DNA of 36,743 bases, taken from the NCBI GenBank assembly GCA_002780895.1, contig PEUB01000077.1:1-36743 (forward strand). Direction: 5' to 3'. The notes below the pieces were generated by a model. The model ran no database searches. It saw nothing but the letters and a program-made list of their open reading frames with translations, and had not been told where the DNA came from. Positions 36,285 through 36,743 of this stretch are shown here, piece by piece; position 1 is the stretch's first letter, and each line of letters begins with the position of its first letter. The DNA is from Nitrospirae bacterium CG02_land_8_20_14_3_00_41_53. Its GTDB lineage: Bacteria > Nitrospirota > Thermodesulfovibrionia > Thermodesulfovibrionales > SM23-35. The translations under genes and the position numbers were made by a program.

Positions 36285-36727
36285 TGAGGAAGTCTGTATA
36301 TGTATTGCTTATTGTCTTATCTATAATAGCGATAGACCAAATAACAAAATATCTTGTTATCAGCTATTTAACCCCCTCTGATTCTATAGAAATATTCCCT
36401 TTTCTGCATTTAGTGATTGTCAGAAATACAGGTGCTGCGTTCGGGATGTTTAGAAATTTTGGCAGCGTCTTCTTTATTGGAATATCTGTATTAGCTATAA
36501 TCTTTGTTATATGGCTACTGCTTACAAGCAAGTATAGCTATTTCGGACTTTCCCTTGTTCTCGGCGGTGCAATAGGAAATCTTATAGACAGGATACTTTA
36601 CGGAAAAGTTGTTGATTTCATAGATTTCTCGATAGGTAAATTCCACTGGTACACATTCAATGTAGCAGACTCTTCACTTACGATTGGCATCATGGTTATC
36701 TTCCTCACATCTCTTTTTAGGAAGTAA
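36284..36727 (+). CDS. lspA: Lipoprotein signal peptidase II
   Basis: 147 residues with four membrane spans. This inner-membrane aspartyl protease cuts diacylated prolipoproteins before the lipobox cysteine. Motifs in order: DQITK near residue 18, VRNTGAAFGMF (47-57), GGAIGNLIDR with N99 and D102, then VVDFIDF with D111, and FNVADSSLTIG with N126 and D129. D111 and D129 are the expected catalytic pair. The start ATG shares one base with the ileS stop (TAATG), the classic ileS-lspA coupling. The gene is complete, and 16 bp remain before the window ends. Confidence 0.96.
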   Translation: MRKSVYVLLIVLSIIAIDQITKYLVISYLTPSDSIEIFPFLHLVIVRNTGAAFGMFRNFGSVFFIGISVLAIIFVIWLLLTSKYSYFGLSLVLGGAIGNLIDRILYGKVVDFIDFSIGKFHWYTFNVADSSLTIGIMVIFLTSLFRK

Positions 36728-36743
36728 TGTTTCTCTTACCACT

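Overview
This window looks like a chromosomal piece of a moderate-GC Gram-negative bacterium, most likely a Nitrospirota (Thermodesulfovibrionia-like) lineage. That placement is an inference from gene content and order: GatAB amidotransferase, citramalate synthase, AlaC-type transaminase, two threonine-synthase-like genes with a sulfur carrier, an alkaline-phosphatase-fold candidate homoserine kinase, and YqgE. I could run no similarity search.

Layout. 1-746 is an accessory scar: a decapitated BrnT-like toxin, a BrnA-like antitoxin whose 3' end runs into an attC-like hairpin, and a frameshifted methyltransferase stub. 751-9064 is a long minus-strand information-processing block, gatA-gatB-tRNA-Ser(GGA)-SRP RNA-dnaX-ybaB-HNH-tilS-gltX, probably driven by a good sigma-70-type promoter before gatA. 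From 9255 the plus strand carries rnhA, yqgE, a possible 33-aa membrane peptide, mazG and lipA, then an amino-acid block: alaC-hom, moeB/thiF-like, JAMM protease, ThrC-like enzyme with zinc ribbon, ThiS/MoaD-like sulfur carrier, NIL-domain protein, thrC and an ApgM-family candidate homoserine kinase. It resumes after the accessory region with lysC and cimA. Minus-strand arnT-like and glgP genes follow, then plus-strand EF-G-like, ileS and lspA.

20400-24300 is the most unusual region. Four minus-strand units of about 640-710 bp (a RelE/ParE-like plus Phd pair, a MazEF pair, an unknown 175-aa protein and a frameshifted secreted nuclease) are each followed by an imperfect palindromic site resembling an integron attC. 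The 5' boundary is a fifth such site and a tyrosine recombinase gene that has lost its catalytic core. A fragment of a second copy of that recombinase lies just upstream. I read this as a decaying cassette array (a CALIN, a cluster of attC sites lacking an integrase) inserted between apgM and lysC, which otherwise look like parts of one aspartate-family region.

GC-rich palindromic repeats of the form CCCCCTTT...AAAGGGGG occur at five places. One abuts the rnhA stop, one is read in frame within hom, one lies in a terminal-inverted-repeat element with 10-bp direct repeats at the hom stop, one is in frame within the broken recombinase, and one lies before lysC. The amino-acid genes together suggest aspartate-to-threonine synthesis plus a protein-thiocarboxylate route to a sulfur amino acid.
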